Positions 1 to 5,775 of a stretch of 5,779 nucleotides of DNA are shown here, in pieces. The notes under the pieces are model-generated. The model was not told the origin of the DNA, did not search any database, and saw nothing but the letters and a program-made list of their open reading frames with translations. Where the stretch lies: NCBI GenBank assembly GCA_001791615.1, contig MGEY01000048.1, forward strand, positions 3,196-8,974. The letters are read 5' to 3'. Every line of letters starts with the position of its first letter. Position 1 is the stretch's first letter. Source of the DNA: Candidatus Uhrbacteria bacterium RIFOXYA2_FULL_40_9. Its GTDB lineage: Bacteria > Patescibacteriota > Patescibacteriia > UBA9934 > GWF2-40-263. The translations under genes were made by a program, and so were the position numbers.

Positions 1-689
1 TCTTCTGTAGCTTGATGAATAAATGAATCAAACCCATACCCAAGCGGGTAGACAAATAATGCTACGGCCACACAGCAGAAAAGAATCAGTGAACTAGAAG
101 TGAGGAGGAGAGAAGGAGATTTTCCACGAAGGAATAAGGCAAAGAGAAGAAGAAATGCGAGGAAAAGAGCAAGGAAGAAACTTGGTGACACTACTTGCCA
201 GGGAGAACGAATAGCCTCAAAAGTGGTTGATTGACTAAGGATCATGAATGCCATGATCACACAAAATATGAAAAAACATAGAGCAATCCAAACAGGATGA
301 GAAAGCTTTTCCGTGGTTTGTTCTTTTTTTTTGTGAAGCCAAGAAAAAAAATGGTGAGGAGATTTTTTTGAAGCGATCCACCAGGTAATAGGAATCAGAA
401 GAAGCGCGAGAATAAAACAAACCTCTTTTGTAAAAGGAATCAGAAAGTAAAGAAGAGATCCACTTACAATCAAAAGAGAAAGAGTCACAACTATTCCTTT
501 CCACCAATTTTGTAAAAGAGTTTCTTGAGGGGCGATTCCCTTTCCTGTCCAAGCACCGAATAGAAAAAAAGCACAGACTAGCAAAATTCCGCCAAGCAAT
601 GGACTCTGTAAAAAAAACCAGTTTACTAACAGAACACCTAGGAAGAGAAGACTGAACATGGTAGAGTAAAGACGAAAGAAACCGTGCAT
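1..689 (-). CDS. Partial polytopic membrane protein, unrecognised (N-terminal 229 residues; C-terminus off the left edge)
   Basis: Reading the minus strand from ATG at 689 gives 229 codons without a stop, continuing past the window edge, so the gene is cut at its 3' end. I do not recognise the family. Hydrophobic segments lie at about residues 8-27, 29-47, 66-86, 88-106, 132-151, 171-187 and 194-214. A basic His/Lys-rich loop at about 108-131 is probably cytoplasmic. The seventh helix is followed by LGYGFDSFIHQATE (216-229), where an acidic residue sits just outside a membrane helix. GT-C glycosyltransferases carry a catalytic acidic residue in such a loop, but here it follows about seven helices instead of the first, so a sugar-transferase role is only a guess. 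An in-frame ATG at 752 would add 21 residues (beginning MRHKKEIHLS) but would overlap the divergent gene. I chose 689 because it avoids that overlap and lies just below a promoter-like motif. The gene is real with high confidence; its function is unknown. Confidence 0.85.
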   Translation of the reverse strand, partial: MHGFFRLYSTMFSLLFLGVLLVNWFFLQSPLLGGILLVCAFFLFGAWTGKGIAPQETLLQNWWKGIVVTLSLLIVSGSLLYFLIPFTKEVCFILALLLIPITWWIASKKSPHHFFSWLHKKKEQTTEKLSHPVWIALCFFIFCVIMAFMILSQSTTFEAIRSPWQVVSPSFFLALFLAFLLLFALFLRGKSPSLLLTSSSLILFCCVAVALFVYPLGYGFDSFIHQATE

Positions 690-697
690 ATAAAAGT

Positions 698-706
698 ATT
701 GTAGCA
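698..706 (-). promoter_or_regulatory. Candidate extended -10 promoter for the leftward gene
   Basis: The minus strand reads TGCTACAAT, one base off the extended -10 consensus TGnTATAAT. A start point about 7 bases downstream would fall at or next to the ATG at 689, giving a leaderless or nearly leaderless mRNA. This fits the absence of a Shine-Dalgarno sequence before that ATG. No good -35 hexamer is visible 16-18 bases upstream. A nine-base match in AT-rich DNA can arise by chance. Confidence 0.3.
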
Positions 707-743
707 GGAAACTAAGAAGAAATGATAGGTGTATTTCTTTTTT

Positions 744-1322
744 ATGTCTCATCGTGATCCACAAAAATGGTATCCGCATGATTATGTCATGAGGTATACC
801 ATTATTCCTTTTATCCCTCGCTGGATTTCTCCCAACATGATTACGTGGGTGCGTATTTTAGGAATCCCTTTTGTTTTGTATACCTTATATTTTGGTTTTT
901 ACAATGTTGGGGTTCCTCTTTTTATTTTTCTCGCTTTTACGGACGCCCTTGATGGAAGTGTGGCTCGTATTCGGAATCGTATTACTGATTGGGGAACTTT
1001 GTATGATCCTTTGGCAGATAAGATTCTTATTTCCACGGTTGTTCTTCTTATTGTTGTCAAACATATTAATATCATTTTTGGACTTTTGATTGTGATCATT
1101 GAATCCATCATCGTTCTTGTGGGTTTTTATCGGAAAAGTAATGGAAAGATTACCTCTGCCAATGTGTTCGGAAAAACAAAGATGGCTCTTCAAGTGATTG
1201 GTGTTTCTTTGCTTTTAATTGCTGTGTGGGCAGGAGTAGATTTGTTTATTCCTATGTCCATTGGCACCCTTTCTTTGGCAATTATTTTTGCCGTGGTTAG
1301 TTTGTTTACTTATTCTCTTTAG
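744..1322 (+). CDS. CDP-alcohol phosphatidyltransferase family membrane enzyme (PgsA-like)
   Basis: The 192-residue protein carries the complete family signature D-x2-D-G-x2-A-R-x8-G-x3-D-x3-D as D67, D70, G71, A74, R75, G84, D88 and D92. These residues bind the divalent metals and the CDP moiety. The family swaps CMP on a CDP-linked lipid or alcohol for a second alcohol, in the cytoplasmic leaflet, to make phospholipids. Length is close to PgsA-type phosphatidylglycerophosphate synthases. A PgsA-like SPNMITWVRI segment (29-38) precedes the first core helix, and about five further hydrophobic segments follow, as usual for the fold. The acceptor (glycerol 3-phosphate, inositol phosphate or another) cannot be read from sequence, so no symbol is given. 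I start at ATG 744 with a weak AGGTG at 727-731. A GTG at 729 in the same frame would add five residues. It is the first gene of the rightward cluster, 14 bases before the next. Confidence 0.93.
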   Translation: MSHRDPQKWYPHDYVMRYTIIPFIPRWISPNMITWVRILGIPFVLYTLYFGFYNVGVPLFIFLAFTDALDGSVARIRNRITDWGTLYDPLADKILISTVVLLIVVKHINIIFGLLIVIIESIIVLVGFYRKSNGKITSANVFGKTKMALQVIGVSLLLIAVWAGVDLFIPMSIGTLSLAIIFAVVSLFTYSL

Positions 1323-1336
1323 TCGTTAGAAGAAAC

Positions 1337-3019
1337 ATGCGACGTTTTGTTTTTTGGAAGACTTCTTGGTTTTGGATTACCACATTTGCTCTTGTGGTTT
1401 TTTTCAGTTGTTTTGTTTTGACAAGATACACGTCGATTTTCGTGTCTCCAGATGAAACCGCAAATGCTTATTTTGCACAAACCTTCTCACAAACTGGAAA
1501 ACTTTTTACTTATGATGCCTTAAGTCAACGATTTAATGATCTGATTCATCCTCGGAGCATTATTTCTGTAAGTGGTCGTTTGCTTCCTGGAAGCTTTCTT
1601 GGGTTACCTGTTTTGTATGGAGCAATTATTTCTGTGATAGGGGAGTGGTCACTCCTTTGGCTCACTCCTTTTTTTGCTTTTTTGGCTGTCTTTTCTTGGT
1701 ATGCTATTTTGAAACAAATTTTCGCAAAGCAGATCGCTTTTTATGGCACCCTTTTACTCGCCATTCATCCAGCTTGGTGGTATTACACAAGTCGATCTCT
1801 CATGCACAATGTTCTTTTTTTATGTTTGGTTTTGTTTGGTGTCTTTTTTCTTGTTGTTCGTCCTGTTCATACTTTGGGAAAAAATGCACGATGGTCTTTT
1901 TTGACTTCCAGTGATTTTGCTTTTTCTGCCATTTGTTTTGGACTTGCCCTTTTTGTTCGTCCTTCAGAAGTTTTTTGGCTTGCAGGGGCAGGAATACTCA
2001 CAGCTCTTTGGTTTTGGAAAAAATGGAAAAGGAAAGAAGCTTTCCTTTTTTTGATGACTTTTCTGATTGCGTGTCTCCCTCTTGCTTGGGGAAATTTATC
2101 AACCTATGGAGGTGTCTTAACATTTGGGTACACAAGCGGACAAGAAGAACTTTCTGTTGTTCAAGAAATCATCATTGATCCTACAAATGTTTTTGCTTCA
2201 GCTCGGACGGTTTGGTACCAGGTGTTAGATTTTCCAGTGATCAAACAACTTTTTCCTTTTGGAATTCACCCACGAATAGTATTTACACACATTTTCCATT
2301 ATGTGTTTCTTCTTTTCTGGTGGCTCACCATCCCTGCTCTGTTTGGTCTTGTTATTCTGCTCTTTCGTATTAATCTTCCAAAAGAAAAACAATTTTTGCA
2401 ACAGTGGTATTTTGTATTGTTTCTTTTTGTCACTTGTTGGCTTGGGATCATGTATGGCAGTTGGACTTTTTCTGATAACCCTGATCCTACACAGATCACC
2501 ATGGCAAACTCGTATGTGCGTTATTGGTTGCCGATTTATGTGTTGAGTACCCCGCTCATCGCTTTAACCCTTCATCGTTTTTCACAAAAAGCGGTAACGG
2601 CTTCTGTGCGAAAATGGACAGTGGTCGGAGTGCTTTCAGTTTTTTTTCTTGCAAGTACGTATGCTGTGTTTTTTCAGGGAGAAGATAGTTTACTTGCGTC
2701 ATCACGAACACTTTCTTCTTCTCAGCAGATTCGAGAAGTTGTGCTTGATCTCACAGAACCTGAGGCATTAATCATTGTTGATCGTGCAGATAAACTCTTT
2801 TTTCCTTACAGACGTGTTCTTTATCCTCTCCGCTCAGAGCAAACCTATGCATTGATGCCCTCGGTGATTTTATATGTTCCTTTATATTATTATGGCATTA
2901 CGCTTCCTCCGCAGGATTTAGACTATCTAAATACAGACAAATTGAAGAAGGACGGATTGTTTATTGAAGTGATGCAAACTTTTGAAGAAGAAACCCTTTA
3001 TCGTATTGGAAGTTTATGA
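1337..3019 (+). CDS. GT-C fold membrane glycosyltransferase-like protein (GT39/ArnT-like)
   Basis: This 560-residue protein has about 12 predicted membrane helices. The first (about 13-31) is followed by an outward loop with SPDETANAYF (37-46). The Asp39-Glu40 pair occupies the place of the catalytic acidic residue in GT-C enzymes, which transfer sugars from polyprenyl- or dolichyl-phosphate donors on the outer face of the membrane. Other family-like segments are HPAWWYYTSRSLMHN (144-158), LALFVRPSE (203-211), NLSTYGGVLTFGY (253-265, resembling the N..xxG..xxxGY loop of many bacterial GT-C proteins) and YVRYWLPIYV (393-402). Residues about 450-560 form a soluble, mixed-charge tail after the last helix, probably extracytoplasmic. 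The exact subfamily, donor and acceptor are unknown. The start ATG is preceded by purine-rich AGAAGAAAC. The stop overlaps the next start (ATGA), which suggests translational coupling and a shared task with the anchored protein downstream. Confidence 0.8.
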   Translation: MRRFVFWKTSWFWITTFALVVFFSCFVLTRYTSIFVSPDETANAYFAQTFSQTGKLFTYDALSQRFNDLIHPRSIISVSGRLLPGSFLGLPVLYGAIISVIGEWSLLWLTPFFAFLAVFSWYAILKQIFAKQIAFYGTLLLAIHPAWWYYTSRSLMHNVLFLCLVLFGVFFLVVRPVHTLGKNARWSFLTSSDFAFSAICFGLALFVRPSEVFWLAGAGILTALWFWKKWKRKEAFLFLMTFLIACLPLAWGNLSTYGGVLTFGYTSGQEELSVVQEIIIDPTNVFASARTVWYQVLDFPVIKQLFPFGIHPRIVFTHIFHYVFLLFWWLTIPALFGLVILLFRINLPKEKQFLQQWYFVLFLFVTCWLGIMYGSWTFSDNPDPTQITMANSYVRYWLPIYVLSTPLIALTLHRFSQKAVTASVRKWTVVGVLSVFFLASTYAVFFQGEDSLLASSRTLSSSQQIREVVLDLTEPEALIIVDRADKLFFPYRRVLYPLRSEQTYALMPSVILYVPLYYYGITLPPQDLDYLNTDKLKKDGLFIEVMQTFEEETLYRIGSL

Positions 3020-4476
3020 AGTGTTTGCGTTTTGCACAATTTTTTCTTTTTTTGTGTCCTTTAGCACTTTTTGGTTGGCTTCTTTGGCAAGAGCTTGTCC
3101 CCACAGGAGTATTTGTGATGGAAAAAACCGTGCAAAAAGATTCTCCTTTTATTGACGATCTTCTTCCAGATCAACGTGTAGAAGCTCCGGAAAAAACTGA
3201 AACGGGAGAGTGGATTCAATGGCTTATTGGAGACCCAGTCTTTTTTTTCGTACATCCTCACCGATTTTTTGATCGAATCCAAGCAGAAGTTTGGTTTATA
3301 AACGAAGGACAGCCTATTGTAGAATTAGGGGGGTTTGCTTCGCTTGCTTCTGGTGCTTATGATCTTTTTTCTTTACAAAATCTTTTTCTTGATAAAAGTG
3401 ATTGGTATCGGCTTGAAGAAAAGGGAATGATCTTATTGTCGCGTGATAAACCTATAGATTCTTTCGAATCTTTTTATCAGAATCTTCCAGAAAGAAATAC
3501 CATTGCGACGTATCACGCACAGATAGAAGAACCTTATCGGCTAGCTTCTTCTATTCCGTCTCAGACTCCGCAAACAATTGAGGTGAGTCTACGTGGCTAT
3601 CATGCAATCAAAACTTATGTGAAGGATGAAGATCTTTCCATGACTTTTTCTTTCATGGATATGAATCGTGAAGAAGGGGATGACCCTGTTCATATTTTGG
3701 TTTTCAACGAGCAAGAACAAGCCGTCGCAGAAGCAAGGTTTCCTGATGATGGGAATGTAAGTGCAGAGGCAATTCCCTCTGGATTGCAAACGCTTTCTTT
3801 GTTTGCTTCAGATCTTCCTGAAGGAGTTTATAAAGTAGAATTGAATGTGGACAGAGATATTATTTTTCGATCTCTCACTACAACACAACAGAAAATTGTT
3901 TTTCTGAACAATCTCTATCTTGCAGATGAAGTAGGATATCAAGAATCACCAAGACCTGTGACCGTTTGGACGAGTGCTCAACATTTTGCATTTCAAACAC
4001 GCCACATAGAGGGTGTGCAAGAAGTAGTGATTGGTTCAGAAATCGTTGATGTCGAAGAACCTTATACGCGATATTCTTCAGAAATTTTTCAAAAAGAGCT
4101 TTCTCAGATGACAAGTCCGGTTGGTGATTTAGAAATCGAGTCAGATGGATATTTTGCTTTTTCTCCTTCACAGTATTTTTCTCCTGACCCAATAAAACTT
4201 ACTACGCAAACAGACCTAGATGCTCTTGGAATAAAGTATCTTCTTGCAACCTATACTCCTCCTGTACAAGAAGGTGAATGGATAAAAGCAACAGTGATGT
4301 TTGACACCAGTAAACTTGTTTTTGAGGAAGGATCTTGGAAGTTTGCATTTTCTCTTCCAGATATTGAAGGGGAAAAGGCAAGAGTCGGGATTGGAAAAAT
4401 ACGTTTAACACTTTTTCGTGATCCTTTTACTTGGAAAGATTTTTTTTCTGCACTCAAATCGTATGTTTCTTTTTAA
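3016..4476 (+). CDS. Membrane-anchored extracytoplasmic protein of unknown function
   Basis: I do not recognise a named family. The 486-residue protein starts with a basic tip and one hydrophobic helix (about 7-26), reading as an uncleaved signal anchor. The rest is soluble, acidic and rich in alternating hydrophobic/polar stretches expected of beta-sandwich domains. Three zones can be seen. One is about 66-180, with QPIVELGGFASLASGAYDLF (99-118). The second is about 186-305, with SLRGYHAIKTYVKDEDLSM (191-209), DMNREEGDDP (215-224), FPDDGN (242-247) and LPEGVYKVEL (267-276). The third is about 310-475, containing SLPDIEGEKARVGIGKIRL (446-464), which could be a carbohydrate-binding-like beta-sandwich, though that is only an impression. 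Cys14 is not in a lipobox. The start shares ATGA with the GT-C gene and has GGAAG at 3008-3012. Its position directly after a GT-C gene suggests a glycosylated surface protein or a partner of that enzyme; this is inference. Confidence 0.85.
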   Translation: MKCLRFAQFFLFLCPLALFGWLLWQELVPTGVFVMEKTVQKDSPFIDDLLPDQRVEAPEKTETGEWIQWLIGDPVFFFVHPHRFFDRIQAEVWFINEGQPIVELGGFASLASGAYDLFSLQNLFLDKSDWYRLEEKGMILLSRDKPIDSFESFYQNLPERNTIATYHAQIEEPYRLASSIPSQTPQTIEVSLRGYHAIKTYVKDEDLSMTFSFMDMNREEGDDPVHILVFNEQEQAVAEARFPDDGNVSAEAIPSGLQTLSLFASDLPEGVYKVELNVDRDIIFRSLTTTQQKIVFLNNLYLADEVGYQESPRPVTVWTSAQHFAFQTRHIEGVQEVVIGSEIVDVEEPYTRYSSEIFQKELSQMTSPVGDLEIESDGYFAFSPSQYFSPDPIKLTTQTDLDALGIKYLLATYTPPVQEGEWIKATVMFDTSKLVFEEGSWKFAFSLPDIEGEKARVGIGKIRLTLFRDPFTWKDFFSALKSYVSF

Positions 4477-4831
4477 AAAATTACCTGATTCATTTCAAGA
4501 AGGTTTTGCTAGAACAGGTTTTTCTGTTTCTCTTTTTTCTCTGATTTTCTTTTGGATCTGTGATGTTTTACGTCCTGGATTTGTGTCACGATATTTCTCT
4601 TTGCTTTTTTTTCTTTTATTGATATTTGTTTTTGGTGTCTGGTGGGGAATTGTGGCAAAAAAAACAGAGAGTTCTTCTCATTTTCTTCCTTTTCTTCTTT
4701 GCCTTTTCGGATGCCTCCTCTGTGTGGTAACCTGGAACATCGGGGAAGGATTTGGAGCATTTCGACTGTTGATAACTTTGTTTGCTTTTGGAGTTCCTTT
4801 TCTTTTTTCTTATTTACTTCATGAACAATGA
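4463..4831 (+). CDS. Small four-helix membrane protein, unknown function
   Basis: This is a 122-residue hydrophobic protein with four likely membrane helices at about 19-36, 44-65, 73-91 and 98-118. A short basic N-terminus (MFLFKK) precedes the first, and a basic/polar loop (KKTESSSH, 66-73) separates helices two and three. I recognise no family motif. Size and topology recall small helper membrane proteins such as GtrA-type flippases that travel with GT-C enzymes, but the conserved glycines of GtrA are not apparent, so no function is assigned. I chose ATG 4463, which overlaps the upstream gene by 14 bases. An in-frame ATG at 4418 would add 15 residues and overlap by 59 bases, which is less likely. 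No Shine-Dalgarno sequence is visible, so translation probably depends on ribosomes finishing the upstream gene. Its TGA stop overlaps the first possible ATG of the next gene. Confidence 0.75.
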   Translation: MFLFKKLPDSFQEGFARTGFSVSLFSLIFFWICDVLRPGFVSRYFSLLFFLLLIFVFGVWWGIVAKKTESSSHFLPFLLCLFGCLLCVVTWNIGEGFGAFRLLITLFAFGVPFLFSYLLHEQ

Positions 4832-5247
4832 TTTCTATGGACGATTGTATTTTTTGTAAAGTAATCAAAGGGGAGATGCCTTCCTATAAAGTCTATGAAG
4901 ATGATTATGTGTTTGCTTTTTTGGATATTCATCCCATCAATCCTGGACACACGATTCTTGTGCCAAAAACACATACCACTGATATGCGAGAGATGGATGG
5001 AGAAATCGCACAACATCTGATGAGCGTTGCACAGAAGATTGCTCCTATCATCGCAAAACAAGTTGGGACAGAAGCATTCAATTTTACCTCAAATATTGGT
5101 CGAGCTGCTGGACAAGTGATTTTTCATACCCACTTTCATATCATCCCTCGATTTTCTACGGATGGGTATGAACATTGGCATCGTGATGGTGATGTTCATG
5201 AGGATTTAACCGAACTTGTAGAAAAGATTCGGGAGAGTTTGGAATAA
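4828..5247 (+). CDS. HIT family protein (histidine triad nucleotide-binding hydrolase, HinT-like)
   Basis: The 139-residue protein shows the defining histidine triad H-x-H-x-H-x-x as HTHFHII (H100, H102, H104). The middle histidine would be the nucleophile attacking the alpha-phosphate of nucleotide substrates such as nucleoside phosphoramidates, acyl-adenylates or dinucleoside polyphosphates. The N-terminal CIFC (Cys7, Cys10), with a later conserved His such as H49 in VPKTH, matches the zinc-binding version of the Hint/protein-kinase-C-interacting branch. FLDIHPINPGHTILVPK (31-47) and FNFTSNIGRAAGQ (84-96) are the usual nucleotide-pocket segments. It is cytosolic and of family-typical length. 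ATG 4828 gives an ATGA overlap with the upstream gene. ATG 4837 (MDDCIFC) is the more family-like N-terminus and also possible. The enzyme is probably general metabolism that shares the operon's transcript, without a specific tie to the envelope genes. Confidence 0.96.
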   Translation: MISMDDCIFCKVIKGEMPSYKVYEDDYVFAFLDIHPINPGHTILVPKTHTTDMREMDGEIAQHLMSVAQKIAPIIAKQVGTEAFNFTSNIGRAAGQVIFHTHFHIIPRFSTDGYEHWHRDGDVHEDLTELVEKIRESLE

Positions 5248-5265
5248 TGACTTCCGTCAATTTTT
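5248..5265 (+). terminator. Weak terminator-like hairpin after the HIT gene
   Basis: TGAC-TTCC-GTCA can form a four-base-pair stem with a four-base loop immediately after the HIT stop codon, followed by A and five T residues. The position is right for the end of the operon. The stem is short for an intrinsic terminator, so it may be ineffective or fortuitous. Confidence 0.25.
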
Positions 5266-5291
5266 ATAAATAGAGGATTGTTAAGGGTTTA

Positions 5292-5410
5292 TGTCATCTT
5301 GAGCGAGGTTATAAACTCCTCTGTCATCCCGAGTATGGTCATCACCACACTGTCATCTTGAGCGAGATAATAAATCCCCCTGTCATCCCGAGCGAGGTTC
5401 TCGTCGAGCC
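5292..5410 (+). repeat. Tandem array of four ~30-bp TGTCATCYYGAGCGAG-type units
   Basis: Units begin at 5292, 5322, 5351 and 5381, giving periods of 30, 29 and 30 bases. Units 1 and 3 share TGTCATCTTGAGCGAG exactly and match at about 25 of 30 positions overall, including a TAAA tract. Units 2 and 4 share TGTCATCCCGAG. The order therefore alternates (1,3 versus 2,4), as if a 59-60 base dimer had been duplicated. Unit 2 has a degenerate core (GAGTATGG in place of GAGCGAGG). Related TGTCAT(C/T)(C/T)(C/T)GAGCGA intergenic repeats are familiar from several bacterial groups, including candidate phyla. The array fills most of the gap between the HIT and GIY-YIG genes. It contains no gene I can support. 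Confidence 0.8.
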
Positions 5411-5425
5411 GAGGGATCTCGAGTT
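5381..5425 (+). repeat. Left arm of imperfect inverted repeat flanking the GIY-YIG gene
   Basis: This 45-base stretch runs from TGTCATCCCGAGCGAGG to GGGATCTCGAGTT and is the last unit of the tandem array plus its extension. It aligns with the reverse complement of 5730-5775 at about 31 of 46 columns with a single gap, by hand count. The outer end (TGTCAT..G-AGCGA) and the inner end (GCCGA.G.ATCT.GAGTT) are strongly conserved. The middle is divergent. Confidence 0.75.
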
Positions 5426-5437
5426 GATTATAAGTAT

Positions 5438-5731
5438 ATGGAAGAAAAGATTTATTCTGTGTATATTCTAACGAATCCTTCTCACACAGTTTTATATATT
5501 GGTGTAACAGGTAATCTTATAAGACGCGTTCGTGAGCATAAAGAGAAAATCGTTGAAGGTTTTACAAAGAAATACAACTGTATAAAATTGATTTATCATG
5601 AAGAAACAAATTGTGTTGAATCCGCGATAGTAAGAGAAAAACAATTAAAAGGTTGGAGAAGAGATAAAAAAGTTCAGCTTATTGAAAGAATGAATCCAGA
5701 CTGGTTAGATTTAAGTAGCTCATTGTATTAA
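5438..5731 (+). CDS. Single-domain GIY-YIG endonuclease (COG2827/UPF0213-like)
   Basis: This 97-residue protein is essentially one GIY-YIG nuclease domain. The GIY-equivalent is SVYIL (7-11, Tyr9), the YIG motif is LYIG (19-22, Tyr20), and NLIRRVREH (26-34) supplies the helix arginine. Glu61 in VESAIVREKQLKGW is the likely metal-binding glutamate. The C-terminal KKVQLIERMNPDWLDL is typical of the small stand-alone bacterial subfamily, whose cellular role is poorly known. The length is normal and the reading frame intact, so it is not visibly decayed. There is no Shine-Dalgarno sequence before ATG 5438. Arginine codons are mostly AGA (5 of 7), against none of 5 in the HIT gene next door, which suggests separate ancestry. 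The gene is enclosed by an inverted repeat whose right arm overlaps its TAA stop. A mobile or homing-like character is inferred and not shown; a repair or housekeeping nuclease is the alternative. Confidence 0.92.
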   Translation: MEEKIYSVYILTNPSHTVLYIGVTGNLIRRVREHKEKIVEGFTKKYNCIKLIYHEETNCVESAIVREKQLKGWRRDKKVQLIERMNPDWLDLSSSLY

Positions 5732-5775
5732 CTCAAGATTCTTCGGCTAAATGAATCATGTCGCTCAGAATGACA
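5730..5775 (-). repeat. Right arm of imperfect inverted repeat flanking the GIY-YIG gene
   Basis: Read on the minus strand, it begins TGTCATTCTGAGCGA and ends AGAATCTTGAGTT, the reverse-complement partner of 5381-5425. Its inner end begins within the TAA stop codon of the GIY-YIG gene. The outer TGTCATTCTGAGCGA is the same repeat class as the array units, in opposite orientation. Only four bases follow before the window ends, so any further copies cannot be seen. Confidence 0.75.

Larger units (their letters stand above)
5381..5775 (+). mobile_element. Putative compact GIY-YIG element bounded by inverted repeats
   Basis: A nuclease gene and almost nothing else lies between two inverted arms of about 45 bases. 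The left arm ends 12 bases before the start codon, and the right arm starts inside the stop codon. This compact layout is analogous to REP/RAYT-type or homing units, where a nuclease gene travels with the palindromic repeats. No target-site duplication can be identified in the bases available. Mobility is an inference from layout, repeat class and codon use. Confidence 0.4.

Noticed and set aside
235..552. Minus-strand frame of 105 codons at the left side
   Set aside because: It is out of frame with the longer continuous minus-strand gene running from 689 off the left edge. Its product is Ser/Phe-rich with no helices or motifs, whereas the longer frame gives a coherent membrane protein.
3016..3019. 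Recoded UGA (glycine) as in Gracilibacteria or SR1
   Set aside because: Reading through TGA at 3017-3019 or 4829-4831 would run one gene into the next out of frame. Both sit in classic ATGA overlaps, and no gene here needs an internal TGA.
3016..3060. Lipoprotein signal peptide at Cys14 of the extracytoplasmic protein
   Set aside because: The residues before the cysteine (LFLC) do not meet the lipobox pattern of small residues at -1, and a proline follows, so a signal anchor is the better reading.
4463..4831. GtrA-family flippase
   Set aside because: Length and helix number agree, but I see none of the conserved glycine-rich first-helix pattern of GtrA, so the name is not justified.
4509..4868. 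Long minus-strand open frame (Lys/Glu-rich, 119 codons) opposite the four-helix protein
   Set aside because: It is antisense to a T-rich membrane protein gene, which automatically yields Lys-rich open frames. It also crosses into the HIT gene and has no recognisable domain. The same reasoning removes the other minus-strand frames within 885-4457.
5292..5410. Possible CRISPR array, because of four units spaced about 30 bases apart
   Set aside because: The shared core is only about 16 bases and varies between units, the intervening 13-14 bases are too short and partly similar to each other, and no cas gene is near. It fits a degenerate tandem intergenic repeat.
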